From positions 1 through 16,482 of the forward strand of contig CAMMKL010000012.1 in the NCBI GenBank assembly GCA_946497265.1: 16,482 bases of DNA. Reading direction: 5' to 3'. The notes under the pieces were generated by a model. It saw only the letters and a list, made by a program, of their open reading frames with translations. It searched no databases and was not told where the DNA came from. The stretch is from an uncultured Clostridia bacterium (GTDB lineage: Bacteria > Bacillota > Clostridia > Oscillospirales > Acutalibacteraceae). The position numbers and the translations under genes are program-made. Shown here one piece after another: positions 1 to 8,349 of the stretch (position 1 is its first letter; each line of letters starts with the position of its first letter).

Positions 1-509
1 TCTCTTCCCATATCCTGCCCGAAGTCCAGGCGACCTGCGACCGCGTCATTGTGATCAACGAAGGGAAGATCGTTGCCGACGACACGACGGAGAACCTGTC
101 CAGCTCCATTACCGGCGAACACCGCCTGTTGGTACGGGTGGACGGCAAGGAATCCGAAGCGTACAGCGTGCTGCGGAATGTGGAAGGCATGATGGCGGTG
201 CAGAAGATGGGGGAACGCGAACCCGGCGTTTATGAATTTGTAGTGGAATCCAAGCCGGATGCCGATATCCGCCGTTCGGTGTTTTATGCCCTTGCAAAGG
301 CGAACATGCCTATGTTGGCTCTGCAAAAAGCGGAAATGACGCTGGAGGATATCTTCCTGCAGCTGACCGACGGCCGTTCTAATTCCAATAAGAGGCGCCC
401 GCGCCTGACGCTGCAGCCGGCGGCCAAAGAAGAAGAAAACAAGGCAGAGGCAGACAAACCGGCGGAACCGGCTGCCCCGGCGGAATCTGATAATGGGGGA
501 GACGAGTAA
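1..509 (+). CDS. ABC transporter ATP-binding protein, C-terminal part (GldA/CcmA-like)
   Basis: The gene is cut by the window edge; the first whole codon is at position 3. The visible frame opens with SSHILPEVQATCDRVIVI, which is the H-loop (switch histidine) region of ABC ATPases, followed by INEGKIVADD, the usual strand after it. Walker A, signature and Walker B lie outside the window. The remaining part is the C-terminal regulatory segment seen in ATPases that pair with ABC-2 permeases (GldA, CcmA, NosF type), ending in LEDIFLQLT. After that comes a tail of about 45 residues rich in Ala, Glu, Pro and Lys, longer than is common and probably disordered. The stop codon overlaps the next start (TAATG, one base shared), so translation is probably coupled to the permease. 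The protein should power the permease encoded next by ATP hydrolysis on the cytosolic face. The substrate is unknown. Confidence 0.9.
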   Translation, partial: SSHILPEVQATCDRVIVINEGKIVADDTTENLSSSITGEHRLLVRVDGKESEAYSVLRNVEGMMAVQKMGEREPGVYEFVVESKPDADIRRSVFYALAKANMPMLALQKAEMTLEDIFLQLTDGRSNSNKRRPRLTLQPAAKEEENKAEADKPAEPAAPAESDNGGDE

Positions 510-1210
510 TGGTAGCGATTATGAAGCGGGAACTTTCCGCATATTTCTCTTCCGCCATTGGATACATATTCCTGGCGGTATACTATTTCTTTTCCGGACT
601 GTTTTTCCAGGCGACCCTGGCGAGCAATACGGGAAGCATGACGATGATTTTTGCCAATATGTTTACCATCATCCTTTTCCTTACGCCCATTTTGACCATG
701 CGTCTGTGGAGCGAAGAGAAAAAACAAAAAACCGACCAAGCGTTGTTTACCGCTCCTGTGAAGCTGCTGCCTGTCACTCTGGGCAAATACTTTGCCGCAC
801 TGATCGTATTTGTTATCAGCTTAGCGATCAACCTGGTATACGCTATGGTAATCTCTTTCTTTACCACTCCGGAGTGGTCGGTCATTCTGGGCAACATGGT
901 CGGCCTATTTTTGTTGGGCGCGGCGCTGATCGCCATTGGGATGTTTATCTCTGCTCTGACGGAAAATCAGGTGATCGCAGCGGTTGGCGGCTTTGGCGTG
1001 GCCTTTTTGGTGATGCTGATGGACGCGCTTCCCTCAATCATTCCAGGCGATTTCTTCCTTGAGCTGATCACGAACCTTTCGTTTAACAATCATTACAATG
1101 ATTTTTCCTACGGCATTTTGAATTTAACCGATGTCGTCTTCTTTTTAAGTGTTATTGTACTCTTTGTCTTTTTGACCGTCCGAGTGTTCGAAAAGAAAAG
1201 ATGGAGCTAA
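509..1210 (+). CDS. ABC-2 type permease (GldF/NosY-like)
   Basis: This 233-residue protein is the membrane subunit of the ABC system. About six hydrophobic segments are visible, near residues 18-37, 46-64, 92-118, 126-150, 155-175 and 208-226. After the second segment comes TMRLWSEEKKQKTDQALFTA (residues 63-82), the charged stretch after 'LTMR' that is characteristic of GldF/NosY ABC-2 permeases. Near the C-terminus NNHYNDFSYGILNLTDVVFF matches the conserved end of that family. The start ATG shares its A with the TAA of the ATPase gene and has a G-rich ribosome site (GGGGGA at 495-500) eight bases upstream. It lies in one operon with the ATPase, the GldG-like protein and the DUF4340 protein, which together suggest one exporter complex. 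The family name recalls gliding motility in Bacteroidetes, but nothing here supports gliding. The substrate is unknown. Confidence 0.92.
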   Translation: MVAIMKRELSAYFSSAIGYIFLAVYYFFSGLFFQATLASNTGSMTMIFANMFTIILFLTPILTMRLWSEEKKQKTDQALFTAPVKLLPVTLGKYFAALIVFVISLAINLVYAMVISFFTTPEWSVILGNMVGLFLLGAALIAIGMFISALTENQVIAAVGGFGVAFLVMLMDALPSIIPGDFFLELITNLSFNNHYNDFSYGILNLTDVVFFLSVIVLFVFLTVRVFEKKRWS

Positions 1211-1226
1211 GGGAGGACTGTAAAAA

Positions 1227-2741
1227 ATGGATTTGAAAAAGGAAAAGCGGGAGGAAAAACCCGCCGGCAACCATAAGGTTTCGGTTGCCAGAAGCCGAAA
1301 GTTTAAATACGGAGCTCTGGCCACGGTCATTACGATTTTGTTTATCGTGGCGGTAATAGTAGTCAATATGATTGCGGGCCTGTTAGGGGAGCGTTATCCC
1401 CTTTCCCTGGATCTTACCCAGGACCAGGTGTTCCAGATGTCGCAGCAATCCATTGATTTTGTCCAAGGGATCGATAAGGATGTAACCATTACCGTGCTTG
1501 CGACGGAAAGCGAGTTTTCTTCCTATAACGCCTATTATTTGCAGGCAAATACGGTAATCAAGCAGTATGCACAGTATTCCGACCACATAACGGTGGATTA
1601 CGTTGATACGGCGAAAAACCCCGGTATTTTAAATAAATACGATGCGAGCGAAGAAGAGCTATACGCAGGCTGTATCCTGGTAGAATGCGGCGACCGCCAT
1701 GTGGTGGTGGATCCGGCGGATCTTTTCAATATTGAAACGCAGTTTAACCAGAGCACTTTCCAGCAGGAGTCCTACATTACCTCCTCCAAGGCCGAACAGA
1801 CGATGACTTCCGCAATCTGGAACGTTACAAGCGACGATCAGGTGCAGATTTCGCTCCTAACGGGCTACGGCGAGCAGGATTCCAGTGCGTTTGTAGACCT
1901 TTTGAAAAAGAATAACTACAACGTGATAGAGCAGAACTTGATTACGGATGAACAGATCGACCCGAATTCCGATTTTGCCATCATCTTTGCCCCGGAGCGG
2001 GATTACGATGAGTCTTCCATCCAAAAACTTACCACGTTTGTATCCAATAACGAACAATACGGTAAGACCGTGCTGCTGGTAGCTTCTCAGAATCAGGAGC
2101 AGCTGACGAATATCAATACGTTCCTTGCGCAGTGGAACATCGGCATGAGCGGCGGCTGGGTTTGTGAAATGAATATGAATTATCTGTTCCAGGCCAGCTA
2201 TCTGTCGAATTTCTGTGATTATGGCGAGACGGAATACACCGAAGGCTTGCCGAACCCTGAAACGCCGGTAGCCATGCCGTTCAGCAAGGAAATCGAGGTG
2301 CAGAACGCCGACATGGTAAAGGTGCTGTTGCAGACCTCTTCGGATGCGGTTGTCCGCCCGGCTGACGCCGAAGACAGCTGGACCCCGGAATCCGCCACTG
2401 CAGAGGGCCCGGTTCCAACTGCCGTAATGTCTACAAAAACCAAGTTTGAAGGTACCACCGAGCTTTCCGGCAATGTTATTGTAGTAGGCTCCGTGTACGC
2501 AATGAATGAGGATTTCCTGAGCTACACATCTTTTAACAATTCAGTGTATTTCTTGAACCTCTTTAATCAGATTGCTGACCGTGAGGACGCGATCACCATT
2601 GATTCCAAGGCCGTTGATACCAGGGAATTGGGTATTAACCAGGCGCAGGTAAATGTGAACGGCATTATCTTTATGGTTGTTTTGCCGATTTTGGTTCTGG
2701 TAGTGGGATTGGTGATTTGGATTCGCAGGAGGAATCGCTAA
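1227..2741 (+). CDS. GldG-family ABC transporter auxiliary protein
   Basis: This 504-residue protein has a basic cytosolic N-terminus, one membrane segment at about residues 29-53, a large extracytoplasmic region, and a second membrane segment near residues 480-499 followed by IRRRNR. After the first segment, LDLTQDQVFQMSQQSIDFV then KDVTITVLA matches the start of GldG/ABC_transp_aux proteins (typically 'DLT..k.ysLS..t...l..l..pV.i.v'). The family accompanies ABC-2 permeases and is thought to form the outer-face part of the complex, without known enzymatic activity. Start choice: ATG at 1227 has GGAGG at 1212-1216, ten bases upstream, and only 16 bases separate it from the permease stop. The membrane-anchored ends and the large middle fit a protein held at both ends in the membrane. 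Confidence 0.88.
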   Translation: MDLKKEKREEKPAGNHKVSVARSRKFKYGALATVITILFIVAVIVVNMIAGLLGERYPLSLDLTQDQVFQMSQQSIDFVQGIDKDVTITVLATESEFSSYNAYYLQANTVIKQYAQYSDHITVDYVDTAKNPGILNKYDASEEELYAGCILVECGDRHVVVDPADLFNIETQFNQSTFQQESYITSSKAEQTMTSAIWNVTSDDQVQISLLTGYGEQDSSAFVDLLKKNNYNVIEQNLITDEQIDPNSDFAIIFAPERDYDESSIQKLTTFVSNNEQYGKTVLLVASQNQEQLTNINTFLAQWNIGMSGGWVCEMNMNYLFQASYLSNFCDYGETEYTEGLPNPETPVAMPFSKEIEVQNADMVKVLLQTSSDAVVRPADAEDSWTPESATAEGPVPTAVMSTKTKFEGTTELSGNVIVVGSVYAMNEDFLSYTSFNNSVYFLNLFNQIADREDAITIDSKAVDTRELGINQAQVNVNGIIFMVVLPILVLVVGLVIWIRRRNR

Positions 2742-2743
2742 GC

Positions 2744-4165
2744 ATGAATAAAAAAGTAAAAGGTTTGATTGCGGGCGCGGTTGCCGTAGTGGTTTTGGTT
2801 GCGGCGCTCGTCGTGCTGATGCTGATGCCCGGAACGGAGGACGGCGCTTCCTCTTCGGACGTTTCCTCCAGTTCCGATATTATCCTAAATAACCAGGCGG
2901 TAAGCGATATCAGCAGCATCACCGTACAAAATAGTTTTGGCGAATATACGGTAACCCCTGGTGAAAACGATGATTACAGCGTAACCGGTTTGACGGAAGA
3001 TATCCCGCTGAATCAAAGCGGGTACGACAACATCACCTCCGATGCCTCTGAAATCGTGGCCAAACGTTTGGTAGAGGAAAATACGGACAATCTGGAACAA
3101 TACGGTTTGGATGAACCGCAAGCCCGGGTGAACATCGCTTACGCCGACGGCAGTGAATTTTCTATGGAGGTGGGGGATGAGGCGCCTTTAGAGGCCGGCA
3201 CGTATGTGCTGCAGGACGATAAGGTTTATCTGTTTCTCTCCCATAAGGTAGATACCTTTTTGCTGAGCAACCTTGCCTTCGTAGATAAGAACTTGACCGG
3301 CCCCGCCGGGGATGAAACTCCGGTCCTGGTTAAAATGACATTGTCCGGCACGGCGCGTCCCCAAACGGTTGTGATGGAAGACAGCGGGAACGAAGTGAGC
3401 GGTATGAGCAACTATAATATTACTGCACCGAAACACCATGAGGGCGATCGGACCAAGACCCAGGAGTTGGCGGACAGTATTTATGGGATTTCGACCCAAG
3501 AGGTAGTCGCTGTGAATCCCACTGACGAACAGTTGGCTGAATACGGCCTGAAAGAGCCATATTCGGTGGTAGAAGCGGTCTTTGAAAAAGAAACCATCAC
3601 ACTGAAGGCATCCGAACCGAAGGACGGTTACAGCTATGTGATGAACGGCGCCCGCAACATCATCTATAAGCTTTCGGCAGAAGGCTATCCGTGGATCGAC
3701 GCCACTTACGAAAGCCTGGCTTCCGTTATGGTGATTACACCATTGATCACAACGGTTAACGAGCTTGTGATTACAACGCCGGAGAAGGAATATACCTTTG
3801 AACTGACCTCTGTGGAAAGTACGGACGAAAGCACCTTGGTTTTCCAAGAGGCGACTTATGAAGGCCAGGTACTAGACACCGATAATTTCAAGAATTTCTA
3901 TCAAAATGTAATCAGCGCCCGCAATCGTACGTATACAACCGAGCAGCCGCAAGAAGGAGCGGAACCGATACTTACCTTCCGATATCGTTATACGGATACC
4001 ACCAGGGAAGATGATGTGGTAGAATTCTATGAAGCAGAGAATACGAGGGTTTTTGTTTCCTTAAACGGGGATTGTGAATCGATGGAATACCAATCCTATG
4101 TGGATGGGATCCTCGGCAATCTTCAAAGCCTGATCAACGGGGAGACGGTTAATACCATATCTTAA
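2744..4165 (+). CDS. DUF4340 domain protein, membrane anchored
   Basis: A 473-residue protein with an N-terminal membrane anchor (residues 7-29) and an extracytoplasmic body. It carries two copies of the DUF4340 core: 'NTDNLEQYGLDEP' at about residues 113-125 and 'NPTDEQLAEYGLKEP' at about 258-272, each followed by a beta-rich stretch, so the body is an internal duplication spaced about 147 residues. A Ser/Asp-rich linker (residues 34-46) joins the anchor to the body. Start choice: the frame is open upstream into the end of the previous gene, but ATG 2744 has AGGAGG at 2727-2732 and begins with the usual Lys-rich N-terminus (MNKKVKG), only two bases after the previous stop. DUF4340 genes often sit at the end of GldA/F/G-type operons, as here. 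The role is unknown, possibly a periplasm-side partner of the exporter. A terminator follows at once. Confidence 0.88.
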   Translation: MNKKVKGLIAGAVAVVVLVAALVVLMLMPGTEDGASSSDVSSSSDIILNNQAVSDISSITVQNSFGEYTVTPGENDDYSVTGLTEDIPLNQSGYDNITSDASEIVAKRLVEENTDNLEQYGLDEPQARVNIAYADGSEFSMEVGDEAPLEAGTYVLQDDKVYLFLSHKVDTFLLSNLAFVDKNLTGPAGDETPVLVKMTLSGTARPQTVVMEDSGNEVSGMSNYNITAPKHHEGDRTKTQELADSIYGISTQEVVAVNPTDEQLAEYGLKEPYSVVEAVFEKETITLKASEPKDGYSYVMNGARNIIYKLSAEGYPWIDATYESLASVMVITPLITTVNELVITTPEKEYTFELTSVESTDESTLVFQEATYEGQVLDTDNFKNFYQNVISARNRTYTTEQPQEGAEPILTFRYRYTDTTREDDVVEFYEAENTRVFVSLNGDCESMEYQSYVDGILGNLQSLINGETVNTIS

Positions 4166-4192
4166 TGATGAATTCCCGTTCAAGATGAATAG

Positions 4193-4229
4193 GGCCCGCT
4201 GAAACCGACAGGTTTCGCGGGCCTTTCTT
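4193..4229 (+). terminator. Intrinsic terminator of the ABC operon
   Basis: Arms GGCCCGC (4193-4199) and GCGGGCC (4217-4223) pair, and inside them GAAACC (4201-4206) pairs with GGTTTC (4211-4216) around the loop GACA, with one bulged T at 4200. A short T-rich stretch (TTTCTT) follows. It lies 27 bases after the DUF4340 stop codon. Confidence 0.88.
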
Positions 4230-4789
4230 GATATTGGGGATGTACATGGCTAAGCCTAGATTTGTAAGGAAGTAAGCCTGTGGGTAAGAAAAGCAACTCA
4301 GTGCCTTGGCTGTGGCGACGGCTTAGACAAGTTCTGCCTGAAAAACAAGGCTTGTACCCAAAGTGCTGCGGACAGGCGATTGTTGGAAAGGTCAAAGGGA
4401 AAACAGTGCTTATAAATTAGGCGGCGCCCCAATCCCCAATAAGGTGGAAAAGACCATATGAAAATAAACGCAGATATTGTTTGTTAACCCTTGAAGTCGA
4501 TTTTAAAAACATCGTACAGTTATTGGATGCCCCCCGGGGCACATCTCACATGGAGGAAACTGCTACGGAGTGGGCGTCCTGGACGCAAAGCAAGATGATT
4601 GAGCCGGGTAAAGGCAATTGTGTTTTGCGCCGGTTTCGGCAACAAGGGCACAGCCCTTGTAAGCAGGGCGATCTGAGGAAGGGCGTCTGCAGGTGCTGTG
4701 AAATTTGATCATCATCCGGCATTTGATTCAAAAGCGGAGATGAATTGTATTAGTAATGATCATATGACAAAATGCGTTTGTGCGCTAAC
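4230..4789. other. Intergenic stretch without a convincing gene
   Basis: About 560 bases lie between two hairpins that end converging transcripts. The longest open frame on the plus strand (4481-4708, TTG start) has no ribosome site and no recognisable protein. The segment holds several small inverted repeats: GCCG/CGGC around 4630, ACAAGGG/CCCTTGT around 4642-4660, and TGCCCC/GGGGCA near 4530. On the minus strand, 4230-4366 reads as a protein-like frame (for example FSYPQAYFLTNLGLAMYIPN) broken by a TAA and without start or ribosome site. It could be a decayed gene, a dispersed non-coding repeat or a structured RNA. Nothing firmer can be said. Confidence 0.5.
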
Positions 4790-4827
4790 ACAAAGAGAGT
4801 CTGAACTTGAGTCCAGACTCTCTTTGT
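4790..4827 (-). terminator. Hairpin downstream of the yfhO-like gene, probable terminator
   Basis: A perfect 14-base-pair stem, ACAAAGAGAGTCTG (4790-4803) with CAGACTCTCTTTGT (4814-4827), encloses a ten-base loop. It lies 32 bases beyond the stop of the minus-strand gene. On that strand the stem end is T-rich (CTCTTTGT) but there is no clean run of T after it, so termination may be weak or the hairpin may act as a 3' stabiliser. Confidence 0.6.
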
Positions 4828-4859
4828 AAAAATATCAACTTTCAGGGTAGACGGTGCGT

Positions 4860-7361
4860 CTATTTGATATGGTAGGTCTTCCGCCCGGTTCCACCCGGTT
4901 GCCCATCATCGTTCTTTCCGGATGCTCCGTTCCCCTGTTCCAGTGGGGTTCTTCCGGCGGTTTGACTCTCCAAAAGGGCTTTTTGTGCCGCACGACGGCG
5001 ATCCCGGCGAGGCATTACCAGCATATACAGGACAAACAGACCGATACAGACAAGCGTTACCAGCAGTCCGGGCAGTAAACCCGGGGTTCTGTAATCAAAG
5101 CGGATGGTACTGGTTTGTCCGGCAGGGACGCGCACGGCCATAAAGCCTACGTTTGCCTTTTCAATAACGGCTTCCTGCCCGTTAACGGTTGCGCTCCAGC
5201 CGTCTTCATAAGGTACGCTGAAGAATACCAGCTCGTCCTGTGCTCCGGCGGTAAATTCGGCGGTAAAGCCGTAATTGTCGCGCTCAAAGGTTTCGCAGAC
5301 CAGCTCCCTGCGTTCTTCACAGTCGGAAAAATAAGCGTCCTGGGTATAGCTGAAGGCCGATGGGTCAGTGGGAGAAAGGATATCCTGATTGCGTGCAACC
5401 CCTTCTTCGTCCAATACCAGCGCTTTTAAAAGCAAAAGATGGCGCTGGCCTTCCGGCGCTTCGTCGTACTGTTCGCGGGTGATGTACCGGTCATAGGTGA
5501 AACCGAAGGGGATGTAGTACTGGTTTTCCCAAATGTCGAACCCATTCTGGGTATCGTACATCTGCCAGCCGGGCATGGCGGGGGTTTCTATACCGTCTTT
5601 TTTGGGAGCAAACTCCTTGGTATCCCCGGTATAATCAAAAAGCCATCGGCACGAGGTCAAGGCGCGCAGGCCGTATTTATCGGTTTCGGGTCGGGAACCG
5701 ACGTCGCGGGTTACACCTACGGAGGGATAAAACTCCATGATGGAGCCGGGCACGATGCTGTGGAAAGCCTGAATAGTGGGGATCTGCCAGAACATGGCTT
5801 GGTTGTCCATCCCGTTAAAAATATCGATGCGGCAGTTGCGCTCGTCCGGCAGGTCAATATTGTCCCTGCCCTGAAGACTGTAAGGGATGATAAAATCGTG
5901 GGTATTATACGATTGTGACTTGCCGAGCCCGATGATATAGCCGGCATAAACGATGGTAATACCGGCCACGCTGCCTGCGGCAATGCGCAGGAAACGGCGG
6001 CGGTCCCTTTTAAGGTATTTTAGGGTAAACGTAAGGACTAGTAAGCTAACGCAGGCAATCGCGACATAAATCCAAAAGCGGTCCGGGTATTCCATTAATC
6101 CGGTTTGGGTAACCGTTTCGCCGTTTTCCGTCTTGGATTCGGTCATCAGGCCGATTGGCAGGGCAATTGCCAGAGTGATGCCCACGGTCCATTTTATGGC
6201 CCTCTTCCAATCCACACGGGTATTTTCCAGCGACATAATGGTGGCGAGAGCCATCATCAAGGTCAGCATATAGAACCATCGGGCGTAATAAGAGGAATTG
6301 AAAAGCTGGAAGGTACTGTTTAGGAAGGGAACGAGCGCCATAGCAAAGAGGATGAGCAGGAGCCGCTTGAGCCAATGGCGGCGTTTGAACTGGAACCAAG
6401 CGATGACGCCGGTCATGCTGAACATGGGCAGCCACGCGCCTAAAGAAGCCCATTTGGCTTCGGAGCCCGGAGTAAAGTTCGGCCTTGCCGGAATGTCGGG
6501 CGGGAAGAAGAAGCATTCAATGATATGCAGGTACCGCTGTTCCCAACCGTAAAGAAGCGCTCCCCAGCCCTGCGGGGGATTGTCCACGCGCGGGTTCTGA
6601 ATAACGGCCAGGATGGTCGGAAAGAGGAGTACAGCCGTGCCTGCAACGCCCAGTACAGCCTCCCCCAGCAGCCATAAGAATTCGCGCAGGGTAATTTTCC
6701 AACTGTTGGCAAACATACGTACAAACCAATAGATAATGCAGAAGGCTACTTGCCCCACAAAAAAATAGTAATTCACAAAACAGCTTGCAAAAACGGCCAG
6801 AGCGAACAGGCCACGGCGCTTATGGGTCATGTATTCATCCAATGCGGCCAGTAAAAGCGGGAAAAACATGATCGCTTCGTGGAAGTGGTTAAAGAAGATG
6901 TTGTAAACGGAAAAACCCGAAAATGCATACAGCATGCCCCCGAGCAACGCAAAGCCTTGGCGTTTGACATACCGGCGCAGGTAAATATAGGCCGTCATGG
7001 AAGCAAAACCGAACTTGAGGATCAATAAAGGCCCCATCAGATACGGCACGGCTTCGCTGGGAAACGGTAGGGTAAGCCAGAAGAAAGGGCTTCCCAACAA
7101 GTAGAAGGTATAGGAGCCGATTGTGTTGGCGCCCAGGTCGGTGGTCCAGCTCCAAAAGAAATCGCCGCTGCGGACAGCATCATGGATCATTTGGTAAAAG
7201 GGCACCTGCTGGACGTTAAAATCCCCGTAATAGAGGAAATATCCCTGGTCGTAGAGAATAAAAGGGAGAAAGAATAAAAAGGAAACCGACGCCCCCAACA
7301 AAAAAGCTTTTAGAAAAAAATGCTCCTTTTGCCGGAAACGCTGCATCAGGTCTTGCGTCAA
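4860..7361 (-). CDS. YfhO-family polytopic membrane protein (putative glycosyltransferase)
   Basis: About 833 residues. The N-terminal half has about a dozen hydrophobic segments, beginning with GASVSFLFFLPFILYDQGYF and an Asp-containing first outer loop (YYGDFNVQQVPFYQ) typical of the YfhO family, whose fold resembles GT-C lipid-linked-sugar transferases. A soluble, presumably outer-face domain of roughly 280 residues follows, then one last membrane segment (PGLLVTLVCIGLFVLYMLVM) and a charged cytosolic tail. In other Firmicutes YfhO proteins are linked to glycosylation of lipoteichoic or wall polymers; that role here is inference. Start choice: GGAGGTG (7374-7368 on the minus strand) is an ideal ribosome site six bases before TTG at 7361. 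The in-frame GTG at 7370 lies inside this site and is unlikely. It is a single-gene unit with its own promoter. Confidence 0.87.
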   Translation of the reverse strand: MTQDLMQRFRQKEHFFLKAFLLGASVSFLFFLPFILYDQGYFLYYGDFNVQQVPFYQMIHDAVRSGDFFWSWTTDLGANTIGSYTFYLLGSPFFWLTLPFPSEAVPYLMGPLLILKFGFASMTAYIYLRRYVKRQGFALLGGMLYAFSGFSVYNIFFNHFHEAIMFFPLLLAALDEYMTHKRRGLFALAVFASCFVNYYFFVGQVAFCIIYWFVRMFANSWKITLREFLWLLGEAVLGVAGTAVLLFPTILAVIQNPRVDNPPQGWGALLYGWEQRYLHIIECFFFPPDIPARPNFTPGSEAKWASLGAWLPMFSMTGVIAWFQFKRRHWLKRLLLILFAMALVPFLNSTFQLFNSSYYARWFYMLTLMMALATIMSLENTRVDWKRAIKWTVGITLAIALPIGLMTESKTENGETVTQTGLMEYPDRFWIYVAIACVSLLVLTFTLKYLKRDRRRFLRIAAGSVAGITIVYAGYIIGLGKSQSYNTHDFIIPYSLQGRDNIDLPDERNCRIDIFNGMDNQAMFWQIPTIQAFHSIVPGSIMEFYPSVGVTRDVGSRPETDKYGLRALTSCRWLFDYTGDTKEFAPKKDGIETPAMPGWQMYDTQNGFDIWENQYYIPFGFTYDRYITREQYDEAPEGQRHLLLLKALVLDEEGVARNQDILSPTDPSAFSYTQDAYFSDCEERRELVCETFERDNYGFTAEFTAGAQDELVFFSVPYEDGWSATVNGQEAVIEKANVGFMAVRVPAGQTSTIRFDYRTPGLLPGLLVTLVCIGLFVLYMLVMPRRDRRRAAQKALLESQTAGRTPLEQGNGASGKNDDGQPGGTGRKTYHIK

Positions 7362-7454
7362 GGGGGACACCTCCAGTAAAAGTTACTTGATAGCAAAACA
7401 GGGGGCGAAAACCCAAACAGGGGGTAGAGGCTTTCGATCCCAACGCTTTGTCCC

Positions 7455-7484
7455 ATTATAACATGCCGATTGCGTAAAGTACAA
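7455..7484 (-). promoter_or_regulatory. Sigma-A promoter of the yfhO-like gene, extended -10
   Basis: On the minus strand, TATAAT (7460-7455) is preceded by TGT, giving an extended -10. TTGTAC (7484-7479) stands 18 bases upstream as a partial -35. It lies about 95 bases before the start codon. Confidence 0.65.
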
Positions 7485-7566
7485 CGGCGGAAAGGAAGAG
7501 GTTTTGTAAAAAATGGAAAATTCTCTTATCCGCTTAAGAAGCTGGTGTTTTTCCATGCAATTGTAT

Positions 7567-7572
7567 TATAAT
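7567..7572 (+). promoter_or_regulatory. Probable -10 element of the yfbR-like gene
   Basis: A perfect TATAAT lies 36 bases before the ATG at 7609, in the T-rich sequence typical of Firmicutes promoters. No good -35 is seen at the right distance (GGTGTT or GTGTTT), so the start point is likely but the promoter may be weak or activator-dependent. Confidence 0.55.
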
Positions 7573-7608
7573 AGCTTTAGCTTACATCCGGCCTAAAAGG
7601 AAGGGGAA

Positions 7609-8205
7609 ATGCCACCGATGAGCAAACACTTTTTTGCTATGCTGTCCCGCATGAAGTACATCAACCGTTGGGGGTTGATGCGCAATACCAGGGAAGAAAA
7701 CCTGTGCGAACACTCTCTGGAGGTAGCGGTTCTGGCGCATGCCCTGGCGGTTTTGCGCAATACCCGTTTCGGCGGCCATGCAGACGCCGAGCGCGCTGCG
7801 CTTCTTGCCATGTTTCACGATGCGAGTGAAATTATTACCGGGGATCTGCCCACACCGGTAAAATACCACAGCGCGGAAATACGGGACGCCTACCGTAAAG
7901 TGGAAGAAGAAGCGCGGCAGCGTTTGCTGGCGTTTTTGCCGAAGGATTTGCGCCCTGCTTATGAGCCGTTGCTGCACAAACAGAAGGAGGAGGAAGAGCT
8001 TTGGAAACTGGTAAAAGCGGCGGACAAGCTTTCTGCCCTGATCAAATGCCTGGAAGAGCGGCGGATGGGAAATTTGGAATTTGAAAAGGCAGAACAGGCC
8101 CTGCGGGAATCGATAAGAGCCATGGCACTGCCGGAGGCAGACTGTTTTATGGCGGAGTTTCTGCCATCTTATTGCTTAACATTGGACGAGCAGGAGCTAC
8201 GTTAA
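7609..8205 (+). CDS. yfbR: HD-domain 5'-deoxynucleotidase, YfbR family
   Basis: A 198-residue cytosolic enzyme closely resembling E. coli YfbR, which removes the phosphate from deoxyribonucleoside 5'-monophosphates and helps control dNTP pools. The metal-binding set is intact: His35 (in NLCEHSLEVA), His70-Asp71 (in AMFHDASEIITGDLPTPVKY) and Asp139 (in KAADKLSALIKCLEER). These correspond to His33, His68-Asp69 and Asp137 of E. coli YfbR with a constant shift of two. The N-terminus HFFAMLSRMKYINRWGLMRN and the C-terminal region ending in LPSYCLTLDE also follow the family. Length is normal. Start: ATG 7609 has an AAAGGA ribosome site at proper spacing; ATG 7618 is possible and would match the E. 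coli N-terminus more closely. Substrate specificity is taken from the family, not shown here. Confidence 0.92.
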   Translation: MPPMSKHFFAMLSRMKYINRWGLMRNTREENLCEHSLEVAVLAHALAVLRNTRFGGHADAERAALLAMFHDASEIITGDLPTPVKYHSAEIRDAYRKVEEEARQRLLAFLPKDLRPAYEPLLHKQKEEEELWKLVKAADKLSALIKCLEERRMGNLEFEKAEQALRESIRAMALPEADCFMAEFLPSYCLTLDEQELR

Positions 8206-8217
8206 ACTTTTTTACAA

Positions 8218-8241
8218 TTTTCTTACATAAATGTAAGAAAA
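8218..8241. repeat. AT-rich inverted repeat, operator-like
   Basis: Arms of 11 bases, TTTTCTTACAT (8218-8228) and ATGTAAGAAAA (8231-8241), are perfect complements separated by two bases. Neither strand has a following T-run, so it is not a standard terminator. It stands 27 bases upstream of the -35 of the LCP gene, a place where a dimeric repressor or activator could bind. It could also act as a weak processing hairpin at the 3' end of the yfbR mRNA. Confidence 0.5.
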
Positions 8242-8267
8242 AGAGGGGGAATTCAGCGCGCTGAAGT

Positions 8268-8296
8268 TTGCTTATTTTGAGAACTTGATGTATAAT
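8268..8296 (+). promoter_or_regulatory. Sigma-A promoter of the LCP gene
   Basis: TTGCTT (8268-8273) and a perfect TATAAT (8291-8296) are separated by exactly 17 bases. The likely start point is near 8303, about 47 bases before the ATG. Confidence 0.75.
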
Positions 8297-8349
8297 ATCA
8301 AATTATGACGACATAAGACGATGTGAGATACAAGGAGAGTGACACCTTT

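Noticed and set aside
493..1062. 189-codon open frame overlapping the permease gene on the same strand
   Set aside because: The permease frame has clear family motifs and membrane segments; the other frame is rich in Arg, His and Cys like a frame-shifted shadow.
4560..4640. Possible c-di-GMP-I riboswitch, prompted by GGACGCAAAGC near 4575
   Set aside because: The second conserved block and the expected tetraloop-receptor helix are not found in the right order, and no gene follows on that strand.
4481..4708. 75-codon plus-strand frame in the intergenic region
   Set aside because: TTG start without a ribosome site, no recognisable domain and no hydrophobic or structural pattern.
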